A stretch of DNA of 64,000 nucleotides from Lytechinus pictus (Eukaryota; Echinodermata; Echinoidea; Temnopleuroida; Toxopneustidae), in contig NW_026974140.1 of NCBI RefSeq assembly GCF_037042905.1, positions 14,744,001 to 14,808,000 of the forward strand, in the 5' to 3' direction. The translations under genes and the position numbers were made by a program. Shown here in pieces: positions 46,101-56,390 of this stretch. The notes below the pieces were generated by a model. That model made no database searches, was not told the origin of the DNA, and worked only from the letters and a program-made list of their open reading frames with translations. Positions within the stretch are counted from its first letter, which is position 1; each line of letters begins with the position of its first letter.

Positions 46101-48063
46101 TCACCTTGTAACCAATGTTTTCAAATTTTACTTTATCATCTTCATGTCAACCTTTTTATTGGTAAGAAACATGATTTTCTCTGCAATGTTTGGATGTTTT
46201 TCCAGGTGTACGTCGTTTCATGGGTGATATCAGACGTATGGTTGCCGAGTACACGTGGATGCAACCTGTTCTGACACCACTCCTTTACTGGTATTCAAGT
46301 TGTTGGCTCGTCATTACTCCTGCCATTATACTGGTAATTATTCCTTTCAGAGCTAGTGAAAAAAAGAAAACATGAAAGATTCAACTTTATGCAATATGGA
46401 CAGATTGTAAACATGTGTGTGCTTCATAAATGATTGATGTAATATTTGAAGAAGTTATCACCATCAAAAGAAGATTAATTCTTTTAATGTAGTGCCAGAA
46501 ATTGCTCCCAAAACTTTTATTAGATCCTCTTTTGGTGCACATATGATATTGTTGATAAAGTCGGCAATTAAAAAAGGAATTTCTAAAAAGTCCCTAAAAA
46601 CTTTTTTTATACGCCTGTCCTAGACGGGACGTATTATGGTATCACGCTCGGTGTCCATCTGTCTGTCCGTCCGTCCGTTATCTTTTCCTTGTAAACGTGA
46701 TATCTTCAGTTTAACTTAACCTAGGCTCATAATTTGGTGTGTGTGATACTACAATGAATCCCAGGAAGCTTATTGATTTTGAGGTCAAGGGTCAAGGTCA
46801 CAGTGACATGCTTTCATCTTACCCTTCTGAAGTCCTTGTAAACGCGAAAACTTCAGTTTAACTTAAGCTAAGCTTATATAATCTGTATGATACTAGCATG
46901 GATCCGAGGAATGCCTTTGATTTTGAGGTCAAAGGTCAAGTCGCCACCTTCCACTTTTCTTGCTTGACCAATAACTCAATTTTTCCGCGTAACAGGCGGG
47001 CATATTATGTGCTCACCTTAGTCACGTCTTGTTAAAGATTACATGATGGTGCAGATACCATCCTGAAAACCACTGTTGGATGGTGAAATGATAAATATTG
47101 TTTTATCTTTCTTGTATAATAACTTAGTATCCCTTCTCATTCTACCTTCCATAGTTCATAACAGTGTTTGGAATGATCAACTACGTTCCTGTTTACTTTG
47201 GGGACTATGTCTACCCTAAGTGGAGTGAGGTGCTTGGCTGGCTAATGGCCGTAGTACCTCTACTGACCATCCCGCTTGTGATGGTCATCAAGCTATGCTT
47301 TGCTTCAGAAGGAGATAATTATGCTCAGGTAAGAAATGGCCATTCTTATTATTAAAAAAAAACACAGTAATGGATGAAATTGTAGAGTAATAATTCTGTT
47401 AATCTACTTATCCTTAATTGATGTGACAAAATAATCATCATGATTTTCATGCAGTAATTTTTTTTTGTACAAATGATAATGTAATTATTGTAGTAGTGAT
47501 GATATTAATGATAACATAGTCAGAAGTAATGCTAAACTTGTAATATTATCAGTAAGAATGGGGCATGCATATTGTTTATTATTTCATATAATAAAAGATG
47601 ATATACAAGACACTTTTTGTTCACTTTAGAAATTACAAAATAGTCATAAAGTAAAATAGAATTCTGTTAGCATTTTCCAAGTCGGAAAGTTTGCATGATC
47701 AATTATATATACCTCTTTAAATAAATTTATCATTTTCTATGGTATAGGAAATTAAATATGAGTTGGATTTATTTACATTTGTCACTTCTTAAAAATGTAA
47801 CATCAGTTCTTATTACTATGATATAGATCTCTAAATAACGCATATCTAAATGTATCATATTATTAGTTGTAGTTGTTTAATATATTTTGGTTGGTATTTT
47901 TTTCAATTTTCCCATCTTTTTGCAGCGTTTCCTGTTTCTTCTCAAGCCAACACGTGATTGGGAAAACAAAGAGAAACGGTTTCAAGCCAAGACCCATCTA
48001 CCACTGGCATATGAGAAAGATGTTGAGCTAGACTCCCTCAAAACCAACGGGATGTATGCGTAA
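28140..48063 (+). CDS. SLC6-family Na+/Cl--dependent amino-acid transporter (glycine/GABA-transporter-like), common body in 14 exons
   Basis: Exons: 28140-28151, 28625-28820, 31331-31462, 38876-39095, 41904-42039, 42531-42665, 43179-43282, 43620-43744, 44097-44209, 44344-44475, 45475-45574, 46206-46333, 47155-47328 and 47926-48063. They total 1845 coding bases including the stop, or 614 residues, normal for the family. All junctions are GT/AG and phases agree. The protein is a plasma-membrane symporter with the LeuT fold and 12 membrane segments. Seen: the N-terminal gate motif REGW (R34), TM1 [14 protein letters not shown] (Gly, not Asp, at the amine position, so an amino-acid rather than monoamine transporter), EL2 cysteines C154/C163 with sequons at N155, N166 and N176, TM6 [11 protein letters not shown]7 N321..S325, and TM8 GLDTQF. 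Cl- ligands by family alignment are Y76, Q285, S289, N321 and S325; Na2 ligands include D389 and T390. Odd: the TM10 gate Asp is Asn (N445), and TM1b reads CYTHGGGVF instead of the usual CYKNGGGAF. The substrate cannot be set from sequence; SLG and the overall pattern resemble GlyT-type members. The true coding start may lie in SAM exons A or B. Confidence 0.93.
28625..28820 (+). CDS. SLC6 exon 2: N-terminus and TM1
   Basis: Residues 5-70 of the short form. It holds the cytosolic Gly/Lys-rich tail, the gate Arg in REGW, and TM1 with the unwound GLGN segment and WRFPYLCY. The acceptor is TTCCAG and the donor GTAAGT, ending in phase 1 within the GGG triplet. Confidence 0.93.
28821..31330 (+). 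other. intron 2 of the SLC6 gene
   Basis: Contains the inverted-end repeat at 29491-30294 and otherwise AT-rich sequence. No further exon is recognised. Confidence 0.6.
29491..30294. repeat. inverted-end repeat rich in GAATCATGATTC palindromes
   Basis: The ends TTAGGGTGCGTTTAT and ATAAACGCAGCCTAA are inverted matches (one mismatch). Inside each end lies a cluster of near-palindromes (GAATCATGATTC, 'gattcaaatcatgattc', about 29526-29600 and 30215-30265), so the two sides can fold on each other. It is probably a non-autonomous DNA transposon of about 0.8 kb. No transposase is seen. Confidence 0.6.
31331..31462 (+). CDS. SLC6 exon 3: TM2 region
   Basis: Residues 70-114: completes GGG, then [14 protein letters not shown] with Y76 (Cl- ligand by alignment), and the [16 protein letters not shown] segment leading to TM3. 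Acceptor TGTCTAG, donor GTGAGT, phase 1. Confidence 0.93.
31549..31720. repeat. foldback MITE with ~60-bp arms
   Basis: The left arm 'ataaaagctgtttgtaagtt..aagaacggctggtgat' and the right arm 'atcaccagtcgttcttaaag..aacagctttatgaaac' are reverse complements with few mismatches. A relative with the same 'cataaagctgttggtaagtt' end is at about 34992-35215. Confidence 0.65.
33396..33535. repeat. CA-rich minisatellite, two units
   Basis: The unit 'agacataccaatacaccc..ccaatcacactaga' is present twice (33396-33457, 62 bp; 33458-33535, 78 bp). The second unit is lengthened by an expanded (CA)n run. It is intronic. Confidence 0.8.
34129..34722. repeat. long palindromic foldback element (~594 bp)
   Basis: Starts TTAAAGGGATGGTCCGGGCTG and ends in the complement CAGCCCGGACCATCCCTTTAA. 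The two arms stay complementary for more than 200 bases, including the 'attcactgagcaaaatgccg', 'atcaaaatcggataac' and 'gtgggctgatgatgtcacat' blocks. A short AT-rich centre separates them. TTAA at both ends could be a piggyBac-type target site or just part of the arms. A transcript through it would form a very long hairpin. Confidence 0.8.
35291..36829 (+). mobile_element. non-autonomous hAT-like element 1 with minisatellite cargo (1539 bp)
   Basis: Terminal inverted repeats CAGTGGCGTA / TACGCCACTG are flanked by a perfect 8-bp target duplication CTGTGAGT (35283-35290 and 36830-36837), the length typical of hAT transposons. The interior has units of about 110 bp, each carrying GCGAGCGCGAAGCGCGAGC (near 35466, 35576, 35791, 35904 and 36230). 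It then has A/T-rich sequence, a T-run (about 36748-36774) and G/C-runs near the end. No transposase frame remains. It sits in intron 3 of the transporter, inside older repeat sequence. Confidence 0.85.
38080..38810. repeat. interspersed repeat with mirror-motif and C/T-rich end
   Basis: 38080-38540 carries repeated 'actacttcgtcagttttcaaccaattctcatg'-like units. It is followed by one GCGAGCGCGAAGCGCGAGC motif (38604) and a polypyrimidine tract ending in 'ccctggatccgccta'. The last part resembles the right end of hAT-like elements seen elsewhere. Boundaries are unclear. Confidence 0.45.
38876..39095 (+). CDS. SLC6 exon 4: TM3 and extracellular loop 2
   Basis: Residues 114-187: TM3 with AIYYN, then EL2 with C154 and C163 (family disulfide) and sequons NNT, NSS and NDT. 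A TAG follows in frame, but the donor TA|GTACGT at 39096 avoids it. The two leftover bases join C from exon 5 to make Tyr, giving EFYYNYVLG, which fits the family spacing E-[FY]-[WY]-x-x-Y-VL. Confidence 0.9.
39155..39870 (+). repeat. two purine-rich (GA/AGA)n tracts
   Basis: About 265 and 295 bases of almost pure A/G on the plus strand, with degenerate GAGA and AGACAGATAGA units. They are separated by about 150 bases of unique sequence containing an 'AGCTCTG' inverted pair. All Ser/Leu-rich ORFs here come from this bias. Confidence 0.8.
40830..41413 (+). repeat. interspersed repeat with ~160-bp units (copy 1)
   Basis: Units contain 'aacgcgaa(t)acttta', 'taacctaggctcatataatttggt', 'gcatggatcc..ggaagcctatt' and 'gaggtcaaaggtcaaggtca'. 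About three units are present. It starts with 'tcgcgctcggtgtctgtccgtctgtc' and ends near 'ggcgtattatgtgct'. A second copy is at 46608-47033. Confidence 0.75.
41904..42039 (+). CDS. SLC6 exon 5: TM4
   Basis: Residues 187-232: [15 protein letters not shown], then TM4 ([20 protein letters not shown]) and the short KSVKSSGK loop. Acceptor TTTCAG, donor GTACGG, ends in phase 0. Confidence 0.92.
42531..42665 (+). CDS. SLC6 exon 6: TM5
   Basis: Residues 233-277: [20 protein letters not shown], the hallmark TM5 start (family '[10 protein letters not shown]'), then the [19 protein letters not shown] loop. Acceptor AACAG, donor GTAAGT, phase 0 at both ends. Confidence 0.93.
43179..43282 (+). CDS. SLC6 exon 7: TM6
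   Basis: Residues 278-312: [19 protein letters not shown], with Q285 and S289 (Cl- site) and the unwound SLG substrate segment, followed by [10 protein letters not shown]. Pro292 directly after SLG is unusual; the family normally has a small residue there. Donor GTAAGT, phase 2. Confidence 0.93.
43620..43744 (+). CDS. SLC6 exon 8: TM7
   Basis: Residues 312-354: [29 protein letters not shown], with N321 and S325 in the spacing of the Cl- site, then ISIDNVAVR of the extracellular loop 4 region. Donor GTTAGT, phase 1. Confidence 0.92.
44097..44209 (+). CDS. SLC6 exon 9: extracellular loop 4 and TM8
   Basis: Residues 354-391: [17 protein letters not shown] (the EL4 helix-turn, strongly conserved in the family), then TM8 [19 protein letters not shown] with D389-T390 of the Na2 site. 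Acceptor TTTTCAG, donor GTAATC, ends in phase 0. Confidence 0.93.
44344..44475 (+). CDS. SLC6 exon 10: end of TM8 and TM9
   Basis: Residues 392-435: [21 protein letters not shown], then TM9 ([19 protein letters not shown]). Phase 0 at both ends; donor GTATGG. Confidence 0.92.
45475..45574 (+). CDS. SLC6 exon 11: TM10 with altered gate residue
   Basis: Residues 436-469: [34 protein letters not shown]. The family's extracellular-gate acidic residue at the 'LxD' position is Asn here (N445, codon AAC at 45502-45504). The acceptor is preceded by a (CT)n tract. Donor GTAGGT, phase 1. Confidence 0.92.
46206..46333 (+). CDS. SLC6 exon 12: TM10-TM11
   Basis: Residues 469-511: [43 protein letters not shown], matching the family's 'YG..RF..DI..M..W..CW.f.tP.il' pattern, with a slightly longer loop. 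Donor GTAATT, ends in phase 0. Confidence 0.92.
46608..47033 (+). repeat. interspersed repeat with ~160-bp units (copy 2)
   Basis: Shares the 'cgctcggtgtccatctgtctgtccgtccg' head, the 'aacctaggctcat' units and the 'gaggtcaa(a)ggtcaag' blocks with 40830-41413, but has two units rather than three. It lies in intron 12. Confidence 0.75.
47155..47328 (+). CDS. SLC6 exon 13: TM11 end and TM12
   Basis: Residues 512-569: [49 protein letters not shown], including the conserved 'YP.W...lGWLMA' start of TM12. Donor GTAAGA, phase 0. Confidence 0.93.
47926..48063 (+). CDS. SLC6 exon 14: cytosolic C-terminus and stop
   Basis: Residues 570-614: [18 protein letters not shown].. ending TNGMYA and TAA (48061-48063). 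The 'P..dW' motif is usual for the family's C-tail. There is no obvious PDZ-binding end; acidic and basic charges alternate. Confidence 0.92.
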   Translation, partial: RFLFLLKPTRDWENKEKRFQAKTHLPLAYEKDVELDSLKTNGMYA

Positions 48064-51000
48064 GAAGACAATGGAAGGAGTAGTATCTTTCTCCTTGCCG
48101 ATACCTAGAAGAAGATTAAAAGACAGGAATGTTGTTTGTGTGTTAGAATTTAGAAGCTGAAGTTATGCTCTTTGGATTTTTTCTTTTTTTGTCTTTTGTG
48201 GCAGTGATTTTAAGAGGGAATATGACTTGTCCCGATTTAAATCATGATATATCAAGATGGGAATAATTCTTCTTGCCTGTTTGTACATGAAAGAGAATGT
48301 TAATATCTTGATTTGTAACTATATCAGATTTTAATCTCGCCATATGTAATTATACAAAAGAGTATTTAATCTCTTTGATTGGTAATTATACAAGGGAGGC
48401 TATTATCTCTCGATTTGTAAATAATCAACTGGGAATGCTAATCTCTCGGTTAGTAGAATAGAAAGGGACCATACTGATCTCTCATTTTTAAGATATAGAT
48501 GCGGAGTATGAATCTGCTTTTTGAGGAATTTTGAAGGATAGAATGGGAGCTTTGCATTCCTGATTTGCAAAATATCACGGAATGATTTACTCCATATTGC
48601 ATGCCAAAGAATAGTTTCTTATTAGTAGAAGATGGAGTTAGCTTTGCAGCAGATCAGCTCAAAGGCTATGTGATAAAAAGGTGAAATTAATGTTATTGTG
48701 TTGCGTTTGGGAAAAGACTTCTAACTGGGAATAATTGAAGTACTCTTGGAGAAGTGGTAAGGAATCAACGTTCTCAGGTACAATGATACGATGATTTATA
48801 CTCTTGATGACAAGGATGTTTGGGGAGGGTACAAATAATAAACGATGTAACAATCATGGGTTCAAAGGTTTTAACTTTTAATAAGAGATGAATGAAAAAA
48901 AAATGAGAAGGGGAAATACATGCTTTTGAGTTCTTTCAACATTGAAGATATCTGACTTGTGTCAAACAAGCTCTTTAGTCTTTACTCACTCCACTTTACT
49001 GTAACATTCTCACGAAGGAGTTGAAATGCAATGAACGATTCCTATAATTGAATAGAGAGAGAGCTCTCAACATTTATTTCGACCTTTACATGGCAATTTG
49101 TGACAGTTTTAATAGACATCTTCCGTTTGAAATAGTATAGAATTTTATGGTGTTATACATGTATTCTATATTACCACACTTGAGTTCAGGCTATTTTTTG
49201 GATAGTGTTTTGATTTGTTTTTCATTTGAATTATTCATGTTTGGATATGACAGTTATACAGTATAATCATAGAGCCATGATACAAAAATATTTTATTTTA
49301 TTCTTCCCTTCTTCCATTACAAAGAGTAATTCTTCCAGGGATTTTAAACTGATTCTACACATGTTTATTAATGGATTAATCATGATTGAGATCTTCTATG
49401 GAGAATGGAGGTAGAAGGAGAGAGATAAAGTGCTAAACTCTGACCAAAGGCTCATTAAAGTTTGATTTGAGTCCACTCATGTCTTATCATACTACTTATA
49501 CATTCAGAGACTAGTTCAACCATGGTTTGAATCCTTGGTTCAACTATATATATAAGTCATTGAAGCAGGAGACTAAAATTCTAGTAAATAACAACCAATA
49601 TAACAGCAAGACAGGTTTTCACATATGGCTTTCCATACTTTATACCACTTATGTAAAACCATGGTTTAAATTTAGTACCCTATTGTAAACAAGAAGTTAT
49701 TATTGCTTTATATTTATTGTCCATATGTATATTTTATCAGGTTATGTACAAACTTATTAGTTTACTATGTTGTTATTTTGATTTTGTCTGGCTTCCTCAT
49801 TTTGTAATCAATGTAGGCCTACCGTATTTACAACTCGGTTATCTTTAAAAAATATATTAGGTGGAAACATCGGTTTCTATGCAAACTTTTTTTTACTGTT
49901 ATTAATTTTACTAAAGCAGTAGTAATTTTAGTAGTAATGAGTGGGGGAACTTTTTGCCAACAAATATCCACCATATGTATGGGTGGCATTACTCTACAAT
50001 GAGCAAAGGAGATTTTGAACCTTAATGTCCTAAGAAATGCATTTTAAAATGTGTGTAATGATGAGGTAAATAGTTGTTTTGGTAGGTGCCTTTTGTGATA
50101 CCTAATAACTTGTGCAATCAGAAACTTCTATTTTAGAAATCCGATTTTGCTGAACTTATTGTTATATATTGATAAGTGCCACAGTAATGATACATAAGTT
50201 AAAAAATGACATTACTTGTTTTCTTTAAAATTGGAGATTGATACACCAAAGAAGAGTAATCATGAAAACATTTTATAAATATGAACTTCCAGTAATTGTT
50301 CATAATTATGAAATTATACATGGCTTACTAAAGTAATAGAGCTTTCGCTTCTACCTCGAGATGATTTATTACAATATCACATTCTTATATCACTTCTAGT
50401 TTATAGTGAAAAATATTGCTCAATTAATATCTCTCACTCCCGGATCTCAAGATTATGGTCTTGTATTCATTCACAGGAAGAACAAAGGGAAGAAAACCAA
50501 GAGGAGATTTCACGGGAAAAGATTACTCTTAAATTATGATCACTATGTGATTTTGAAGAAATCTTTTTGCGTACACAGTCGCAAATCTCTGAAGCAATTT
50601 CTTTTTTAAATGAGATCTTTTATTTTTGGGCAACTGATATTTCTATCACTTCTATTGATGATATGACTAGTGATCATGTTATTATACTTCTCATGTCATG
50701 ATATATTGTCATTCAGTAAGCCCTATCGTATACAGATTATATACTATGATTTATTATCACAAGGTTATTATTATATAAAATGGAATATTAATGATAAACA
50801 GGGTGATTTAGGCTGCTAAATATGAATTCAATTTTTATTCAGGGTAGTACTATCAATTTTTAAGTCAAATTTTCATTTATGTCATATTTTCAAGAATAAA
50901 AAAGGGAATTAAGGAGGATGATTTTAAACAAGTTTTATTCAAAGTATGTAATGGGTGAATGTAGACTGCTTCCTGTCTCAAACATACACCCCACACATAT

Positions 51001-54000
51001 TCTTATCTGAGTTTTCAAATCAGTACTTTGCTATTTATGGCAGAAGCAAAATGCATCATAAAAAGCATATTCACAGTCGACATGTCACTTTGTTAATCCA
51101 TGACATACATGAAAATTCGTGGAGAGGTTCTGATATTACTTCTTTTATCACCTTACTCTGTTTCATCCCTAAAACATGTCATTGTGAGTGTGATTCTTAT
51201 TTTTCCTCCTTTCTCAATAACAGTAGTCTGAACAATTTCCATTTGTTTCTATGCAAATGAAAAGTAAGAAAGAGTACTTGTTTAAGTCTTTAAATTATGT
51301 GATATATCTAATAATCGTGCCTGTCGTGATCACTTGTCAAAAGATAGTAGTAGTGTTCTTTGTTTGATATTGAATATGCGCTTTTAGATGAAGAGATGCC
51401 ATCAATGTGAATTTATGTAGTGAAAAAGTCGTGTATGCTTTCTTGACTTCTTTTATTATTTACTGGAAATCCCTAGTTGCAATGGCCAAGCATGGCAATG
51501 ACTAGACTTTATAATAGTTTTTATTCTTTGAAATTAGATAAGCTGAATGATGTGCAAGGATATAGGATTTATACTATGTTATTCAAATAGAGAATGAATG
51601 ATCTGAAATAACTTAGAATCCGTAAGAAGCATGGCTATTTCATAATGATGACTCCTAATATGACTTAGATGGTATACTTTGTTATTTCAAGTTGACTTGA
51701 CAACAGTGTCATGTCGACTTGATTAATTTTGAAAGTCAACATGTCTACATAACGGCATGACAACATGTGACCATTTAGAAGTGGACTTGATGTACTTCAT
51801 GTCACTGTCTTTCAAGATGATATGATAAGATGGAATGCCAAAGAAAGAGATTAGTGCTTTGATTAGGGCATTATAATTGGTTAGTCTCCTGTCCAGCGGT
51901 AAATGGAAGCAGGTGTCTAGTGTCTTAATGGTGTTATCAGAACTTAATACTCTGAAAATGTGATCACAGATATGATTTGATTTTGTCTAGTTAACTTCAT
52001 GCACCCATAAAAAAGTAATCCTTTGTATAAATCGTTATTGTAACTCAAAGATATCAAACCTGATAATGAAAACGGGGCATCCAAAGTATTTTGATATGTT
52101 CATCCATTCCCATTATGCTTATTTAATAGAATTATTTACTCATCCTGGCTGTTCACAATGTATGGTATCATTGTTATGCATCAACGTGCATTATATTTTT
52201 CATATTATGTTTAAACTATTCCATTGTATACGGTGAGACCCATCTTGATCACAATTCATGACCCTTCTTTGGGAACATGCAGATTTTTTGTTAAATATAT
52301 TTATAACAGAATATTTTGTGTATATTTTGATGATAATTCAATGGATGATGATCTCTATTGTATATGGAAGAAATTCATGAAAAGAATCGAATTCCCTGAA
52401 GATCACATGAAGTAATTTTTAATTGTTGCTTTATAATCAACAACTACTTAATTTTAGATTCCTTTGAAACATTCTTCCTGGAAGATGTAGAGCAAACGCC
52501 CATTATTATTATGATTATATTTTACATATATTGTTTGTTTTTCTGTAAATATTTCTACAAGTTTGTGCTACAGATGGGGATAAGCAAGAAGACGTACGCT
52601 GTATAAGAAATCATCTTTAGATCTGTGTATTAGATTTTGTTTTGAGCAATGGAGGCAGAATATCAACTATAATACTTTTCTTTTTATTTTATTTTATTTT
52701 TTTCACCATTATATAGTTGTTAAGAATTTCCATGAATTTAGCAAGTTTCGTTGTTGTTTTAACCTATGGTAGTACTTAGGCTCGAATTTACTAAATTTTA
52801 ACAATGTTTGGATAAAAATTTGATAATAGAATTTATTTACCACAGCTTACTCGACATGCTTCAGACTATCAATCTTGAATAATATTTCACATTTTATTTG
52901 ACCCAACGAAAGTAGAGGGCCTCTACGTTCATTGAGCTGACCATAGATGATAAGAAATAAAAATATGGTCACATCAATGCCAATGCTGCTGAGATCTTGT
53001 GAATGATAACAAGATCCTTGTCTAGATTCTGTGTCGATATAGCCAAGTTCACACTTAGGCTTCATCACTGTCACTGAATCATGCACATGAGCCATAAACA
53101 AAATGTCATTCCCTCAATTCTATTTTCAAATACTTACTTCGCTTATTTCAGTAATATATTTAATGTAAACGGAAACCAAAGGTTGATTTTTATTTAGATT
53201 GATTCCATGTTTGAACTGGTTGGCAAGATATATTTGATGTGTGTTCTTCCAAATTCCGATCTTCTCTTTTATGTTTATTGCTCTTACCAATTTCATATGT
53301 AACCCACCCCCATGTTCTGATTTATATTATGTTTCCATGTTTCATTTTTTTTGTCATGAATATGTATGATTTGTAATCTATTAAAGGCATATGAAGGACG
53401 AAGCCTCTTGTAAACATCAATTCACATTTATATCCACCTTCATTTTTACCATCACATTTTTACATTGAACAGTCTTTAAAATTGTTTCCCAATCTGATCA
53501 AAATTATATGACTATCTAAAAGAGCATCAAACTTCTTGAAAACCAGGGATAGTGACAAGTACTATTTCAATAATATTGTATAAATTTAAGAGCGCCATCA
53601 TTTGAAATAGAATGGATAGTATCGATTTATTCAAAATGATATGATTGTCAGGAGAAGTATAGTCGGATGCAGAGTTGTAAGTTAATTTTGACAAGTGTTG
53701 CTCGTAATTGTACCCTTTTTACCTTAATTATAATAGTCCATAGAGAGCGGCCTTTTGTATCAAAAACATCTTTATTACTTATTATTTCTTATTAACACAA
53801 TGAAAACTGTAAGGGGTAGTGATCGTAGAATATAATAGTACTTATACATGACGGACTTTTCATATTCAAACGCTTTATAAGCGACGTTGCCGTCCATATA
53901 CAAGTTGATTATCTTGTATGTATTTTGTGACGTTTTTTTGTGGTGAACAAAATCAATCTTTTTTTTTTCTTTTTTTTTCCACCAGGTAATAGACATCCTC

Positions 54001-54250
54001 GAAATACATGTTTGGGAGTTTCTCTACCCAGTTGAGGCAAACGCATTTTATTTTCCAAGTGACAACTTATACATGTGCTTTAGGCACATGTATAGCTTTG
54101 ATATTTTGATGTTCTATAATATTTTGTTGATTTTTTTTTTAAATTCTGATTGTCTTTAATATTATGAGCGTAGTAGTTAAGAAAGTCAAGCCACTTTGAA
54201 CAATAAAAAGTCCTTCAGACAAAAATGTTGTAGTAAATCTAGATTTGTAT
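48064..54250 (+). other. probable long 3' UTR / repeat-free downstream region of the SLC6 gene
   Basis: About 6.2 kb of AT-rich sequence with no recognisable mobile element, foldback or exon. This contrasts sharply with the repeat-laden DNA on either side. Candidate poly(A) signals include AATAAA at 48837-48842, one near 50893 and one near 54201. The length of the UTR is inference. Short ORFs here are not convincing. Confidence 0.4.
48837..48842 (+). promoter_or_regulatory. first AATAAA poly(A) signal after the SLC6 stop
   Basis: The exact hexamer AATAAA lies 774 bases past the stop codon. A cleavage site 15-30 bases later would give the shortest 3' UTR form. Confidence 0.4.
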
Positions 54251-54310
54251 ATCATTTGGTGGATCAAGTATTTTGATGATTTTTTTGAAGTATTTTGAAG
54301 ATACGCGGCC

Positions 54311-54573
54311 ATGGTGGTGGTGGTTGTGATGGTAGTGATGATGATGATGAAGATGATGATGGTGGTGGTGGTGTTAATGATGGTGATAATAATGTTGGTG
54401 ATGAGGATGATAATGAAGGCGATGATAATGACGATGATGATGGTGATTGTGGTGATAATGATGATGGTGATAATGATATGATGATGAAGACAATGACGAC
54501 GATGATGGTGATGAGGGTAGTGATAGAGATGATGACGAAAACGACGACGATGATGATGGTGGTGGTGGTTTTT
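54311..54573 (+). repeat. GAT/GGT trinucleotide-type microsatellite
   Basis: Degenerate GATGAT, GGTGGT and GATAAT units for about 260 bases. In frame it reads as an Asp/Gly-rich peptide, and on the other strand as Ser/Pro/Ile-rich; neither is a gene. Confidence 0.85.
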
Positions 54574-54599
54574 ACATAGAAAAAATATGCGTGGTCACC

Positions 54600-54878
54600 A
54601 TATAAGCTTGGTGAGTAGAGGCGGTTAGAGAGTGTCCAACGTAGAGCTACTAAATTGATCCCAGGTATTAAGCACCTATCCACTCACACTAGTACGAGGT
54701 TAGTATGTATACTAACCTCGTATCATACTCTGAACGTCTTCGCCTCCTGAAACTGCCATCACTCAGTCACAGACGTAAAAGAGGTGACATGATTGACGAC
54801 TTGACGTGTACAAATATCTGCATGGTTACTATGATACAAGTTTTGAGCTTTTCTGTCTGAGAAATGGTGGTAAAACGG
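54600..54878 (+). mobile_element. LINE fragment, upstream part (interrupted)
   Basis: Frames read RLESVQRRATKLIPG, then after a frameshift YSERLRLLKLPSLSHRRKRGDMID, then after another VYKYLHGYYDTSFE. These blocks are, in order, typical of the C-terminal part of CR1-group LINE proteins just before 'GHSLKL..NAWNSLPE'. The continuation is at 56391-56570, after the insertion at 54879-56382. The fragment is pseudogenised and truncated at the 5' side. Confidence 0.75.
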
Positions 54879-56382
54879 CACTGGCGTAAATCCCGGGGGG
54901 GGGATGGGGGGATATATCCCCCCCCACTTTTCGAGGAGGGGGGGATGGCCGGTACAAACACCCCCCCCCCCCCCCACTTTTTACGAAAGAAATGAAGAAA
55001 AAAATCACAAGAGATAATTGTTTTATTGGTGAAAATTGTTCCTGAAATACCGCTTAACCCAAATAAAACAATATTATTGAATCATAAAATGCAAATAAAG
55101 AGCCAGTTCACCATTTCCAAACGAAATACTTATGTCCTTATTATAACATTGAAGAGAAACCCCCGTTTCTTCCAATTCATCAATGTTGGGGTCTTTGGAA
55201 AGGAATTAAGATGGAATGTCAAATTTTTTTTAATGTAATCTCTAATAAAACCATTAAACCATCATGGGGTAAAAAAAGATAATAATATTGGAGGAGTATT
55301 TGCCATATGGACATACAGTGGCGTAACTACGGGGGGGCATGGGGGGCACGTGCCCCCCCCCCCCAATCGGCTGACAAAAAAAAACCGGGGAAAAGGAGAA
55401 AGGGGGGAGAAAGGAAGAGAAACGTAGTGGGAAAGAAGTAATATTATTCATTATAATGTTAGAATATATTATAACTATGTTATGTTACATTACTTAAGAA
55501 ACATTTTTATCATAACTTTATGAAACATAATTTGCCCAGGGCCTACGTCTTCATTGTTCCTGGTGCTCGCATTGTCTGTTTAACGAGATATATAATCCTG
55601 TTGTACTAAAACATCCCGTTTTCAAGTCAATATAAACCAAATATATTTCCTAGCACTTGAGTTATCATTGTTTTATGTAATGACATATGCTTCATTTTCA
55701 TGACTCAATAAGTGATTGCCCCATGTTAAGGTCTTCCTATATATGAAACATTTCCTGTCCGTGATTACGTTCGCATTAGTGGATTGGTGAGATATGTCTG
55801 CTCAACATGAATTCCTAAAATCAGTCCTTAAAATGTCCCTTCTTCTGATCTGATTATCAAAAATTTTCAGCTCGCGCTTCGCGCTCGCATCATTTGGTTA
55901 ATGAAATACGTATGGTCCTAGTTAATTCCTACAAATAAACCTTAGAATGCCCCACTTCAGGTCTGAATTATCTAAATTTTCAGCTCGCGCTTCGCGCTCG
56001 CAATATTTGATTAGTTAGATGCGTATGATAATCATGATTGTAATGACTACAAAAAGTGTTTCATGTGTGTTTAGGTGTGAATATAAACAAATTTCAGCTC
56101 GCGCTTCGCGCTCGCATTATTTGATGAGTGAGATACATATCTGTTTAATGACATTGTCCTTAAAATGTCTCTATTAGGTCAGAATAACTGGCAACTGAGC
56201 GCGCTCACTCAGTGATTCAAAAATTTTGCTGGTTCCACCCCCCCCCCAATGCCGTGACCCACGGTACGCCACTGTGGACATATCAATGACAATTCCTTGT
56301 ATATCTAAAAACATGATTGCAAAAAAAATGCCAAAATATTTCAGTCATCCCCCCCACCCATCAACACGGATTTACACCAGTG
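54879..56382. mobile_element. hAT-like element inserted in the LINE (itself interrupted)
   Basis: The ends CACTGGCGTAAATCC (54879-54893) and GGATTTACACCAGTG (56368-56382) are inverted with one mismatch. Both are flanked by the perfect 8-bp duplication TAAAACGG (54871-54878 and 56383-56390). Removing the nested element at 55316-56274 and its second target copy leaves about 537 bp. No transposase is seen. Interior G/C-runs are at 54894-54980. Confidence 0.8.
55316..56274 (-). mobile_element. non-autonomous hAT-like element 2 with minisatellite cargo (959 bp)
   Basis: Reverse-orientation relative of 35291-36829. Ends are CAGTGGCGTA / TACGCCACTG with a perfect 8-bp target duplication TGGACATA (55308-55315 and 56275-56282). 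It contains the complement of the mirror motif at about 55870, 55983 and 56097 (about 113-bp spacing) and the A/G-rich complement of the pyrimidine tract. It is shorter than element 1 because it has fewer units. Confidence 0.85.
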
Positions 56383-56390
56383 TAAAACGG

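Noticed and set aside
54295..54683. Asp/Gly-rich (plus) and Ser/Pro-rich (minus) ORFs
   Set aside because: They are translations of a GAT/GGT microsatellite in opposite strands, with no domain and no splice context.
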